NCBI RefSeq assembly: GCF_000375465.1 | Contig: NZ_AQXH01000003.1 | Span: 1-64,000 of the forward strand | From: Balneola vulgaris DSM 17893 | GTDB lineage: Bacteria > Bacteroidota > Rhodothermia > Balneolales > Balneolaceae | Length of the DNA stretch: 64,000 nucleotides | Reading direction: 5' to 3' | Shown: positions 1-8,529 of the stretch, piece after piece | Position numbering within the stretch: the first letter of the stretch is position 1 | Layout: each line of letters begins with the position of its first letter | The notes under the pieces: generated by a model | What the model saw: the letters and a program-made list of their open reading frames with translations, nothing else | Told to the model about the DNA's origin: nothing | Databases searched by the model: none | Position numbers and translations under genes: made by a program

Positions 1-59
1 TCACCAAGCCTAAAATGTAATTCATTCACTATCCCATTAACTCTAAAAATACAACCACT

Positions 60-233
60 ATGAAATCACTTAAATCTCTCTTCGCCCTTATCGCATTTGT
101 ATCACTATCTATTGCTTGTAATTCTGTAACCGATGCTAACTTTGATGAAGCTTCTGAACCAACATTAGAACAAAACACATCTATTGCTAGCGGTAACGAT
201 TCTCAGCCAATTATTACAAAACCAAAAATGTGA
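60..233 (+). CDS. Small predicted lipoprotein, 57 aa
   Basis: The ATG at 60 opens a 57-residue frame. It starts MKSLKSLFALIAF, a basic then hydrophobic signal, and runs into LSIAC, a good lipobox with the lipidated Cys at residue 20. The mature part is about 37 residues, acidic and Ser/Thr/Asn rich, with no domain I recognise. It ends 63 bases before the CHAT gene on the same strand, so the two may be co-transcribed. I infer a small membrane-anchored lipoprotein of unknown role. Being short, it could also be a chance frame, but a signal plus lipobox directly after the start argues for a real gene. Confidence 0.6.
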   Translation: MKSLKSLFALIAFVSLSIACNSVTDANFDEASEPTLEQNTSIASGNDSQPIITKPKM

Positions 234-296
234 TTTAACGATTGTTTTCTTGGTAACTAGAACACTATAATTAGGCCAATGAATTAGTCAACATAA

Positions 297-3200
297 ATGA
301 TCTTTTCCCTCTTAATCAGTCTTATTGCTTTTTTCACTCCTATTGACCCCTATTCGTCAATATCGGATCAAGTGAATACTTATATCAGCAATTATAAAGA
401 GGGTGTAAATCCGCATCTCAATTTTTGGGGGCTTAATGAATTATACAGCTCCAATTGCGGCATTGAAAAGGATATTGAGCGAGCTATAGCCCAATCAGAC
501 GATCGTTTTATTCAGAGAATTTTTATTGACAACCCATGTGTTGACCAAAACACAGAACAAACTTTAAAAGCTAAACGTCTGAAAGATTATGCTCTTAAAA
601 CGGGTTCAAATGAAATTGCTCATCATTACATAACTCTATTTCCTCCAAACTCTGCTGAAGCAACAAAATTCATTTCAGAATATGCTGAAAAATGGAATTT
701 AAGCTCCGCACCTCTAGAGTTTTTTAATAATACTACTCAAGCTGACCGTATTAACTTTGAAGCATTATTTCGTTCAGAGAATCTAATTTATATATATAAT
801 CTTGCTTTCAGTGATAATGTATACGCTTACTTTGATTCAAATACATTTAACCTAGCTTTTACTTCCCTACAAGAACGATTTGCATCTGGTATAAAGGATC
901 CTTCTAATATAAATGAGTCCATTGGCTATTATGCCCTCATAAAACTCGCTTATGAACTCGATCAATATGATTTCATTAATAAGAAATTTGACGGCTTAGT
1001 TGAAGACTACCTTTATCCCAATTCACAAAAAAAAGTCGGGATATTAAGTGGTGTTGATTATTCCTTATCAGTATCTGGTAATTATTATGAGTCGCTCTAT
1101 TTACAGCGCAACCAATTGTTACCCTTAGCACAGCACTATCAACAGTATGCTCGTATCGACTACACACTCCTTCGTCAAAGTGCTGCCCTATATGATTTGG
1201 GTAAATTTAAAGAAGCCAAAGAGATACTAGAGAAGCTATACAATGACGACACTACTCCCATACCCAAATCCCAGCTTTACAATAACTTGTCTCTTAGTTA
1301 TCAAAAGCTAGGCGAAAAAAATAAATACACCTCTTTTTTATTACAGGCACTTCAAGAAATTGACACTAACCCTAATATAGAAGACCAGCAGGTCCTATAT
1401 GATGTTAAAATGGGTCTCTATAGTAACTTATTTATTTACTATAACTCAATTGGTGATCCTAATAGCGCACTTCCTTTTATAGATAAGGCTCAATCTATAG
1501 CTATTGAAAATAATGACAAACTAAGTCTAGCTACAATTCATGCATACTTAGGTGATTACTACTGGGACACATTTAAAGATGTAAGAAAAGCTCTTGAAGA
1601 GTTTCAAAAAGCAGAGAATTTATTTGAAGACATAGATAATTATAGAAATAAAATGATGCTTTTATTAAATAAAGCATCCATGTTAATAAAGGTAGATTCA
1701 CTTGATGCGGCTACACAAGTAGTTAATCAAATAAAAGAGTTCTCGTCTGAAAACTCAGAGACCCCTCATTACATAGAAGCACTTATTTATGAAGCGGAGA
1801 TAGCTTCAATCAAAGGTAACCTGGCTGCTTTAAATGCTACTCTAAATGAGATAAGGCTTTATTCATTAAACAATTTAGCCTTTGAAATTCTTGTAAAGTA
1901 CCACACTATTCAAGCTCAATATTTATTCAAAAGTGGACGTACACGTGAGGCATTTAATTACATCAATCCAATTGTGGATCAAATAATTGAAAGAGCTAAA
2001 AATAGTGTTGAATCTCAAACAGGGTTTTGGACCGTTGAACACGAATATTTAGAGGCATTTGAACTCATTATAGATTTATTAATGGAGCTGGATGACCTTC
2101 GTTCCGCTATCACCTACTTAGATCGACTTAAAACTATCAATGATGCATCTCTATATAATAACCCATTATTAAAGGCCAATAAGTTAACCGAAAAGGAATT
2201 AGATCTGGATAAAGAACTAACCGCCGAGATTCAACGCCTAAGAACACGTTACTTAAGTGCCAATGAAGAAAGTAAAGCACCCATCAAAACGCGCATCGAT
2301 CAACTCTCCGCGCAAAAGCAAGAACTTCTAAATAAAGTAATAGATACTAATAGTGATCAATTCTTACCTATCTGGAAGCTTCAAACGCAGATTGATCAAA
2401 ACGAGATGCTGATTCATTTTACAGAATTGAATGAGTATCTATACATGAGTTCAATTACCCAGAATAGCATTCGTCTTACTCGATTTGAGTTAAATGATCG
2501 TGTGGAAGGATATTTTAAAGATGCTGCAGACCAATTAGCATCAGGTAAGACCTCTTTAAATAGTTTATATAAGCTCTATACATTACTTCAGCTCGATGAC
2601 ATCCCTAAAGGTATAAATCAAATTGCTGTATTTCCTGACAACCAGTTGTATAGAATCCCATTAGAAGTATTACCCACATCGAAACCCAATTCAGATAAGA
2701 GTTTCGGGAGTACGAACTATTTAATTGAACGGTATAGTTTTAAATACTTCACCTCTTTAAAAGAATTTACGTTCAATAACAGATATACCAGGTCAAAATC
2801 ACCTAAGGATTTTTCAGCTTTTGCCATTTCCTATTTTGATGATTTTAAAGAGAAGTCGTTGCCTTCTTTACCTTATGCTACAAGGGAAGTGCGCAATATA
2901 CAGGCATCATTAGCCGCCTTTGACGATACCGAAGTGTTTATTGGAAATAATGCTACTGAAGCTGCATTTCAACAGGAATTGAGTAAATCGAAAATCATTC
3001 ACATTGCTAGCCATAGCGAAGTTTCTGAACAAGATCCTTTGTTTTCAACCATCTATTTAAAATCAAATAATAGCAATTCAACAAGTTCGGAAGGTAATGC
3101 ATTGTATGCCTATGAATTATTCGATGTTACTTTAAACAACGACTTAATAATGCTCAATTCATGTAGTTCGGGTTCGGGCAACTATATGCAAGGAACGGGT

Positions 3201-3542
3201 ATCATGGGGATTAGTAGGGCACTACGCTATGCGGGGGCAAAGAGCTTGGCATTAAATATGTGGGTGGTAAACGATAAAATTGCCTCTGAATTTGCTACTA
3301 ATTTCTACAGCTATCTTAATAGAGGCTATTCTAAAAGTACCTCTATGAGGCTAGCTAAAATCGATCAACTTAAGACTGGAAATGCTGATCCACATTTTTG
3401 GGGCGCATATACTTTGATTGGAAATCCAGCACCTGTAATTCGTAAACCAAAAAACTCGCAATTAGTATATCCTGTACTACTAATTGCGAGTTTATTAATT
3501 GGTTACTCTGTACGTCGAAAATCAGGGTATAAAACGGTTTAG
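297..3542 (+). CDS. TPR-repeat CHAT-domain (caspase-like) membrane-anchored protein
   Basis: This 1081-residue protein has a hydrophobic N-terminus (residues 1-16, signal-like), helical TPR-type repeats over about 250-560 and a charged coiled-coil-like stretch at about 640-690. A C-terminal CHAT domain follows (about 770-1045), then one membrane helix (about 1055-1071) and a short basic tail. The CHAT catalytic pair is visible: His906 in IHIASHSE and Cys956 in LNSCSSGSG, followed by the family's GISRALRYAGA and HFWGAYTLIG blocks. CHAT domains are caspase/separase-like cysteine peptidases, and TPRs usually bind the activating or substrate partner. The signal and tail helix suggest the peptidase faces the periplasm (inference). 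The gene overlaps the convergent TPR protein by 4 bp. Substrate unknown. Confidence 0.88.
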   Translation: MIFSLLISLIAFFTPIDPYSSISDQVNTYISNYKEGVNPHLNFWGLNELYSSNCGIEKDIERAIAQSDDRFIQRIFIDNPCVDQNTEQTLKAKRLKDYALKTGSNEIAHHYITLFPPNSAEATKFISEYAEKWNLSSAPLEFFNNTTQADRINFEALFRSENLIYIYNLAFSDNVYAYFDSNTFNLAFTSLQERFASGIKDPSNINESIGYYALIKLAYELDQYDFINKKFDGLVEDYLYPNSQKKVGILSGVDYSLSVSGNYYESLYLQRNQLLPLAQHYQQYARIDYTLLRQSAALYDLGKFKEAKEILEKLYNDDTTPIPKSQLYNNLSLSYQKLGEKNKYTSFLLQALQEIDTNPNIEDQQVLYDVKMGLYSNLFIYYNSIGDPNSALPFIDKAQSIAIENNDKLSLATIHAYLGDYYWDTFKDVRKALEEFQKAENLFEDIDNYRNKMMLLLNKASMLIKVDSLDAATQVVNQIKEFSSENSETPHYIEALIYEAEIASIKGNLAALNATLNEIRLYSLNNLAFEILVKYHTIQAQYLFKSGRTREAFNYINPIVDQIIERAKNSVESQTGFWTVEHEYLEAFELIIDLLMELDDLRSAITYLDRLKTINDASLYNNPLLKANKLTEKELDLDKELTAEIQRLRTRYLSANEESKAPIKTRIDQLSAQKQELLNKVIDTNSDQFLPIWKLQTQIDQNEMLIHFTELNEYLYMSSITQNSIRLTRFELNDRVEGYFKDAADQLASGKTSLNSLYKLYTLLQLDDIPKGINQIAVFPDNQLYRIPLEVLPTSKPNSDKSFGSTNYLIERYSFKYFTSLKEFTFNNRYTRSKSPKDFSAFAISYFDDFKEKSLPSLPYATREVRNIQASLAAFDDTEVFIGNNATEAAFQQELSKSKIIHIASHSEVSEQDPLFSTIYLKSNNSNSTSSEGNALYAYELFDVTLNNDLIMLNSCSSGSGNYMQGTGIMGISRALRYAGAKSLALNMWVVNDKIASEFATNFYSYLNRGYSKSTSMRLAKIDQLKTGNADPHFWGAYTLIGNPAPVIRKPKNSQLVYPVLLIASLLIGYSVRRKSGYKTV
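3449..3493 (-). terminator. Intrinsic terminator inside the 3' coding end of the CHAT gene
   Basis: A perfect 16-bp inverted repeat has arms at 3452-3467 and 3478-3493 and a 10-base loop. Read on the minus strand, the second arm runs straight into six T residues (3454-3449), the classic intrinsic terminator layout. It lies 46 bases past the stop of the minus-strand TPR gene, so it should end that transcript. On the plus strand the same bases encode the membrane helix of the CHAT protein. Confidence 0.85.
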
Positions 3543-4282
3543 TCTTCCATAGCGCTTAAAGCGTTAATATAACTTTTAGCTACACGACTGTATGCGCCAT
3601 CAAGCTCATAAGCACTTTGAAATGCGAGCTTAGCCTTTTCAAGCTCATCTAACTGAAAGTATGTATTACCTAAAAACCAGTAGCCTTTCTCTAGAGTGCT
3701 ATTTTCAATTTCATTCTGCCGAGTAACGGTTTCAAAACTATTTACTGCAGAATTATATTCTCCAGAATTGTATTGAATTGAACCTAAGGTAAGAGATAAA
3801 TCAGCAACGGTAGTAGCATCTTTGGTAACGTTCAATTCGAATTCTAGAATTGATTTAGCTTCTTCGATATTACCATCAGCTGCAAGTTTAATGGCTTGTT
3901 TAACCACTTCGCTACTTACATTACCCGAGACTCCAGATTCACTTCTAACCACATCTAACCCAATTTCATTAATGGGTGTAAACTGGTTATTGGTAGAAGT
4001 AGAGTAGTTGATTGCACCGAACATACCCGCCACAATTAACACAACAGCAGCTGCTACATATGAAGCATACTTTCTGAGGGTGATTGCAGGAGAAGTTCTC
4101 TTGTTGCTTCTACTTTCCTTAATAATTGCTTTTAAATTGGCTACACTTTTCATGTAGTCGAGATAGTAATCATCCTGAATTAATTCGGCCCATAATTCAT
4201 CGATTTCATCTTGTGCTAACATACCGTTAACATAAAGATCTATCTTCCTCTCTAACTCTTTGTTTTGTTTATTTTGTATCAT
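3539..4282 (-). CDS. Anti-sigma-like single-pass membrane protein with TPR repeats
   Basis: I place the start at the ATG at 4282 (MIQNKQNKELER), giving 247 residues; the frame is open 21 codons further upstream but that extension is not convincing. The first 70 residues are charged and helical and resemble the cytosolic part of anti-sigma/FecR-like proteins. One membrane helix follows at about 72-92. The rest, probably periplasmic, holds two to three TPR units, including LGNTYFQLDELEKAKLAF. It is convergent with the TPR-CHAT gene and shares its terminator region. Similar anti-sigma/TPR proteins are often coded near CHAT-TPR genes in Bacteroidota (family knowledge). No sigma factor is visible here; it may lie left of the window. 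Confidence 0.7.
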   Translation of the reverse strand: MIQNKQNKELERKIDLYVNGMLAQDEIDELWAELIQDDYYLDYMKSVANLKAIIKESRSNKRTSPAITLRKYASYVAAAVVLIVAGMFGAINYSTSTNNQFTPINEIGLDVVRSESGVSGNVSSEVVKQAIKLAADGNIEEAKSILEFELNVTKDATTVADLSLTLGSIQYNSGEYNSAVNSFETVTRQNEIENSTLEKGYWFLGNTYFQLDELEKAKLAFQSAYELDGAYSRVAKSYINALSAMED

Positions 4283-4566
4283 TTTTTCTGATTTTTTCGA
4301 CTCGCATAAAGTATTTCTATCACTATCAAGACTAACACACTTCAATCAAGCCCGGCACCATGTTGCTGATAATGAAGGAGATTGGAATTCGTTATTTTTT
4401 TCCTACTCCATTCGAAGGTAAAAGAGTGTTGGCAAAACCATTTGTTACAACAATGCACCCCTTAGATTATTAGAAAATTTTAAGAATTGATAATATTCTC
4501 TTTTTATGGACTTTTCAATAAAAATATTCGTCTTTTCATGTAACTATTTAAAGTTTTAGTAAACAT

Positions 4567-6006
4567 ATGACCACTGTAAAAAAACCGCTGTTTCTGCTAT
4601 TCATCTTACTTCTATCATGCTCGAAAAATAACTCTAATAACATGAGTATTTCCGGCACCATAGATTACATAGGCGATGCAACAATTATTCTTAGCCCCGA
4701 GCCACTTCATTACAAATATTCTCCTAAACAAAACTATACGGCTACTATCAACGAGGAGGGGGATTTTAGTCTAGCAGTTCCTATAGAAAATCAGCCAATC
4801 ATCTACTTACGCATAGAAGATGAATCATTTCCATTGATTGCGGATTCAAATGATGAAATAAACATTCAAATAGAACGATCAGATTTTCCACATAATCTTC
4901 AAATCCAATCCATGTACACTTCGGATTATGAAGCTTACCAAAATTACCTCAAAAGCATTGATGGTTTAGATAAACGCATTGAAAGTGAAATGAATGCTTA
5001 TAAAGCAGGAGAGGAAAATGAAGCTATTGTGCTAAGTGAGCAAAAAATTAACCTAGCTAGTGAACACTTAGCTGGTACAAAGTTTTCATACTTAATTGAT
5101 AAAGCCAAAGGAGAATTAGTAGTAAATAAAATTAAGTCGATTGAATACAGATTAAACTCTGACAACTTTGACGCAGCCACCGAACGTAAGAAGGTGTTAG
5201 CAGAAGCTCAGACGAATGGTGTATTTACACTTTCTTCTTTAAAGGCACAGCGCGCTGGAATTCGTGACATCACCCATTATTATGCTCGTACTTTCGGAAT
5301 TTATGATAGTGTTAATGCTGAGTATGGAAAAGTTCTAGCGGAATATGATCTTAAACGAATCGCTTATGAGGAATTAAATAAACGTCGCTTAGAAGTAATC
5401 GATTACATCACGGATAGAGAAGCTGAAGCTTATGCCAGAATGTTTTTAGTAGCTGAAAGAATTGGTGAATTAGATATTGAAGTTGCTGAACCTAGTTACA
5501 ACCAATACAAATCAGAGTTTTCAGATTATACTCGTTATGTTGATTTTTTAACCTATTTCTACAATGAAATTAAATCTGTTTCTCCAGGTCAACCCGCTAT
5601 CCCTTTTAGTTTAAAAGATCAAAATGGCAATATTCATACCTTAGATGATTATAAAGGAAAATATGTGTTATTGGATTTCTGGGCTGGATGGTGCCAACCT
5701 TGTTTAGATGAATTTCCTGTAATGCATGAAATTTATGCTAAATTCAGTCGTGATGACTTCGAAATACTAGGCATTTCTACCGAAGTAGATAGAGATGTTT
5801 GGTTAACTGATATTGAACGATTTGAAATCCCTTGGCCTCAACTTTATGGAGGTAATGGTTTCGAGCAAGAAACTTTTAAAGCTTATAAAGGCGGAGGCAT
5901 CCCATTTTACATTTTAGTAGATCCTGATGGGAATATTTCACGCTATAACGACATCAGAGCTACATTTAACTTAGAAGAAGTACTTAACGAAAAAATAAAT
6001 GATTAA
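4567..6006 (+). CDS. TlpA-like thioredoxin-fold lipoprotein (DUF4369-type N-terminus)
   Basis: The protein has 479 residues. The N-terminus has a lipoprotein signal ending LLLSC, with the lipidated Cys at residue 18. Residues about 25-130 resemble the DUF4369 beta domain common in Bacteroidota thiol-disulfide proteins. A long charged helical middle follows, and the C-terminal 140 residues form a TlpA/AhpC-TSA thioredoxin domain. The redox motif is W-C376-Q-P-C379, with the later cis-Pro region GGGIPFYILVDPDG. It probably acts as a membrane-tethered periplasmic thiol reductase, for example in cytochrome maturation or oxidative protein repair (inference). Its stop overlaps the next start by 8 bp, so it likely heads an operon with the GH3, HD and DinB genes. 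Confidence 0.88.
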   Translation: MTTVKKPLFLLFILLLSCSKNNSNNMSISGTIDYIGDATIILSPEPLHYKYSPKQNYTATINEEGDFSLAVPIENQPIIYLRIEDESFPLIADSNDEINIQIERSDFPHNLQIQSMYTSDYEAYQNYLKSIDGLDKRIESEMNAYKAGEENEAIVLSEQKINLASEHLAGTKFSYLIDKAKGELVVNKIKSIEYRLNSDNFDAATERKKVLAEAQTNGVFTLSSLKAQRAGIRDITHYYARTFGIYDSVNAEYGKVLAEYDLKRIAYEELNKRRLEVIDYITDREAEAYARMFLVAERIGELDIEVAEPSYNQYKSEFSDYTRYVDFLTYFYNEIKSVSPGQPAIPFSLKDQNGNIHTLDDYKGKYVLLDFWAGWCQPCLDEFPVMHEIYAKFSRDDFEILGISTEVDRDVWLTDIERFEIPWPQLYGGNGFEQETFKAYKGGGIPFYILVDPDGNISRYNDIRATFNLEEVLNEKIND

Positions 6007-7162
6007 AAATATTCGCCCAATTCTCCTACTTATCACTTTAAGTTTAGTAACCCTTGCTAGTTGCCAGAAAGAGCAAAACAAAGAGACAGAGGAAGCAGCA
6101 ACCACTTCGTTTACAGACAAACAATTAGGGCAAATGATTGTAGTTGGTTTTAGAGGCACTGAAATCAACAAAGAAAGCGCCATTGTTCAAGATATAAAAA
6201 AGTATAACCTAGGTGGATTTGTGCTCTTCGATTATGATGTTGAACAGAAACAATATGGACGTAATATCACCGATCCAGATCAGCTGCTTCAGTTATCAAG
6301 TGCACTTGTAGGCTACTCCTCTACCCCACCCATCATCGCGATTGATCAAGAAGGTGGTAGAGTTGCTCGCTTAAAAGAAAGACAAGGGTTCCCAAAAACA
6401 GTATCGGCTCAATACTTAGGAGAAGTGGATAATGAAGACACTACCCGCGCTTATATCCGAACTATGGCACAAGAGTTTATGGTAGTAGGAGTAAATACTA
6501 ATTTCGCACCCGTTGTTGATGTAAATACAAATCCAGACAATCCTGTTATTGGTAGTTTGGGAAGAAGTTTTTCTTCAGACCCTAATAAAGTTGCTGAACA
6601 TGCTGGATATTTTATCGATGAATTCGACACGGAAGGTGTACTTACAGTATTAAAACATTTCCCTGGTCACGGAAGCTCTAACGAAGACTCACACCTTGGA
6701 GTGACCGATGTAACCAATACTTGGGATGAGAGCGAGCTTATTCCCTATAAAAAATTATTCCGTGAAAAAGAGATTCATGCAGTGATGACGGCCCATATTT
6801 TTAATGCCAATATTGATTCGGTATGGCCAGCTACCCTCTCCTCAAATACGATTAATGGATTATTACGTGACTCCCTAGGCTTCGAAGGGGTTGTTTTTTC
6901 CGATGATATGCAGATGAAAGCAATTGCGGATGAGTACGGTCTCGAAACCTCGATTGAACAAGCATTAAATGCTGGCGTTGACATTCTGATATTTGGTAAC
7001 AACTTAGAATTCGATCCCAACATTGCTGAAAAAGCCATTAATGCTATTCAAAAACTCATAGCTGACGGACGAGTAAGTACAGAAACTATAGAACAAGCCT
7101 TAGCTCGAATCGACAAATTAAAACAAGATGTGATTGCGGAACTCTGCACATGCCTGAATTAA
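5999..7162 (+). CDS. Glycoside hydrolase family 3 lipoprotein, beta-N-acetylhexosaminidase (NagZ-like)
   Basis: The protein has 387 residues with a lipobox ending LASC (Cys22). The GH3 catalytic barrel shows every NagZ hallmark: IAIDQEGGRVARL (114-125), KHFPGHG (219-225), the mobile-loop acid/base dyad Asp230-Ser-His232, and the nucleophile Asp302 in FSDDMQMKAI. NagZ-type enzymes remove N-acetylglucosamine from peptidoglycan turnover products. The E. coli enzyme is cytosolic, but a lipid-anchored form as here would act in the periplasm, as reported for some other bacteria. The gene overlaps its upstream neighbour by 8 bp and the HD gene by 13 bp, suggesting translational coupling. Confidence 0.92.
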   Translation: MIKNIRPILLLITLSLVTLASCQKEQNKETEEAATTSFTDKQLGQMIVVGFRGTEINKESAIVQDIKKYNLGGFVLFDYDVEQKQYGRNITDPDQLLQLSSALVGYSSTPPIIAIDQEGGRVARLKERQGFPKTVSAQYLGEVDNEDTTRAYIRTMAQEFMVVGVNTNFAPVVDVNTNPDNPVIGSLGRSFSSDPNKVAEHAGYFIDEFDTEGVLTVLKHFPGHGSSNEDSHLGVTDVTNTWDESELIPYKKLFREKEIHAVMTAHIFNANIDSVWPATLSSNTINGLLRDSLGFEGVVFSDDMQMKAIADEYGLETSIEQALNAGVDILIFGNNLEFDPNIAEKAINAIQKLIADGRVSTETIEQALARIDKLKQDVIAELCTCLN

Positions 7163-7812
7163 AAAACTCAGAAGTAATAGAAAGAACCGTCACTTATGTA
7201 AAAGGAAAACTTAGTGATGAAGGTTCTGGCCATGATTGGTGGCATGTTTACAGAGTGTGGAAGATGGCTAAAACCATTGCTATAAAGTATTCCTGCAATC
7301 TATTAGTAGTTGAATTAGCTGCTCTTTTACACGATATCGCTGATCATAAATTCCATAATGGAGACACTAGTATTGGTCCTAAAGTTGCCAAAGAATGGTT
7401 GAGTAGCCTAAAGGTTCCTGAAGAGATACAGGAGCATGTTGCTCAAATAATACAGGACTTATCATTCAAAGGAGCTCATGTTAAAACCCCAATGCAATCT
7501 ATTGAAGGAGAGATAGTACAAGACGCCGATCGATTAGATGCAATTGGAGCAATTGGTATTGCTCGCGCCTTTGCCTATGGGGGCCATGCATCAAGAGAAC
7601 TATATAACCCTGAAGTCCCCCCTTCCCTTCACGATTCCTTTGACGCATATAAAAATGATAAAGGTCATACGATTAATCACTTTTACGAAAAATTGTTTTT
7701 ATTGAAGGATAGATTAAATACTGATGTAGCAAAAGAAATAGCGGTAGAGCGTCATCAATTTATGAAAGAATACGTAGACCGATTTTTACAAGAATGGGAA
7801 GGTGAACTTTAA
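7150..7812 (+). CDS. HD-domain metal-dependent phosphohydrolase
   Basis: A 220-residue cytosolic protein of the YedJ-like HD family. Metal-binding residues are visible as His32 in DWWHVYRV, the His61-Asp62 pair in LLHDIADH, and Asp125 in VQDADRLDAIGAIG. The block GIARAFAYGGH is also typical. HD proteins hydrolyse phosphate esters, often nucleotides; the substrate of this subfamily is not settled. The start overlaps the end of the GH3 gene by 13 bp and the DinB gene follows 16 bp later, so it sits in the middle of the 4.6-8.4 kb operon. Confidence 0.88.
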   Translation: MPELKNSEVIERTVTYVKGKLSDEGSGHDWWHVYRVWKMAKTIAIKYSCNLLVVELAALLHDIADHKFHNGDTSIGPKVAKEWLSSLKVPEEIQEHVAQIIQDLSFKGAHVKTPMQSIEGEIVQDADRLDAIGAIGIARAFAYGGHASRELYNPEVPPSLHDSFDAYKNDKGHTINHFYEKLFLLKDRLNTDVAKEIAVERHQFMKEYVDRFLQEWEGEL

Positions 7813-7828
7813 TTGAGGAACAAGATTT

Positions 7829-8389
7829 ATGGAATATACCAATGAGTACTATCGACAAGCATTCAAAACTGCTATTACAGATTTACACACGCTGTTAGAA
7901 GGTGTGGATGATCCAACTTTTAGCACGGCTCCTGCGCCAGGAAAATGGTGTATAGGCGAAATCATTAGTCACCTAAACATTACGGCTGAACGTTATCTCA
8001 AGATTATGGAAGCAGCTTTAAATGACGATTCTCTACCGAAGAAAAATAACTCCAAGCCCTATACTCATCCTATTCATATTCGCCTATTTATAAAAGTGGT
8101 AAGTCCTGAGTATAAACGAAAAACACCCACTGTGGAAAGCTTCGAACCAGTAAGCATACAACAGATTCAAAGTGAACAACTCGTTAATGATTTTGAAGCC
8201 TATCAAAATCGATTTTTAGCACTCATTGAAAAGGCTGACAATAAAGATCTACACCTAGGAAAAATCAAAGTTCGAAACCCTGTGGTGAACTTTATAAAAA
8301 TGAGTTTAAGTGCTTGTTTTGCTATAAACGAAGCTCATCAACGGCGACACTTCGATCAGATTAAAAACATTCTACACTCTTCAAAGTGA
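7829..8389 (+). CDS. DinB-superfamily protein
   Basis: This 186-residue four-helix-bundle protein has the DinB/DUF664 hallmarks: APGKWCIGEIISHLN early, with a candidate metal ligand His48, and the C-terminal pair His170 and His174 in AHQRRHFDQI. Members are metal-binding proteins that include thiol S-transferases (bacillithiol or mycothiol types) and many of unknown function; the family is named for a damage-inducible Bacillus gene. A GAGGAA Shine-Dalgarno lies upstream of the start. It ends the operon begun by the TlpA lipoprotein and lies 140 bp before umuD. Confidence 0.82.
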   Translation: MEYTNEYYRQAFKTAITDLHTLLEGVDDPTFSTAPAPGKWCIGEIISHLNITAERYLKIMEAALNDDSLPKKNNSKPYTHPIHIRLFIKVVSPEYKRKTPTVESFEPVSIQQIQSEQLVNDFEAYQNRFLALIEKADNKDLHLGKIKVRNPVVNFIKMSLSACFAINEAHQRRHFDQIKNILHSSK

Positions 8390-8490
8390 TAATCTGTTTA
8401 TAAACTCAGTTCCTACAATTGCTTAACTAATTTCAGGCAGGAATTAATACTCCGATTGTTATTCTTTCATTTGCTATACACATATATTGT

Positions 8491-8511
8491 ACATATAATT
8501 TATGTTATAAT
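8491..8511 (+). promoter_or_regulatory. Candidate umuDC promoter with overlapping operator-like inverted repeat
   Basis: ACATA (8491-8495) and TATGT (8501-8505) form a short inverted repeat. It abuts a consensus TATAAT (8506-8511), 18 bases before the umuD ATG. The position suits a damage-repressor (LexA-like) operator overlapping the -10 element. It does not match the classical CTGT-N8-ACAG box, and I see no good -35 at 17 bp, so the call is tentative. Confidence 0.35.
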
Positions 8512-8529
8512 ATTTAAGCCTAGAAGGAC

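Noticed and set aside
4440-4452. 13-base match to one half of the GntR palindrome, upstream of the TlpA operon
   Set aside because: Only a single half-site with no mirrored partner; could be chance in AT-rich DNA, so not listed as an operator.
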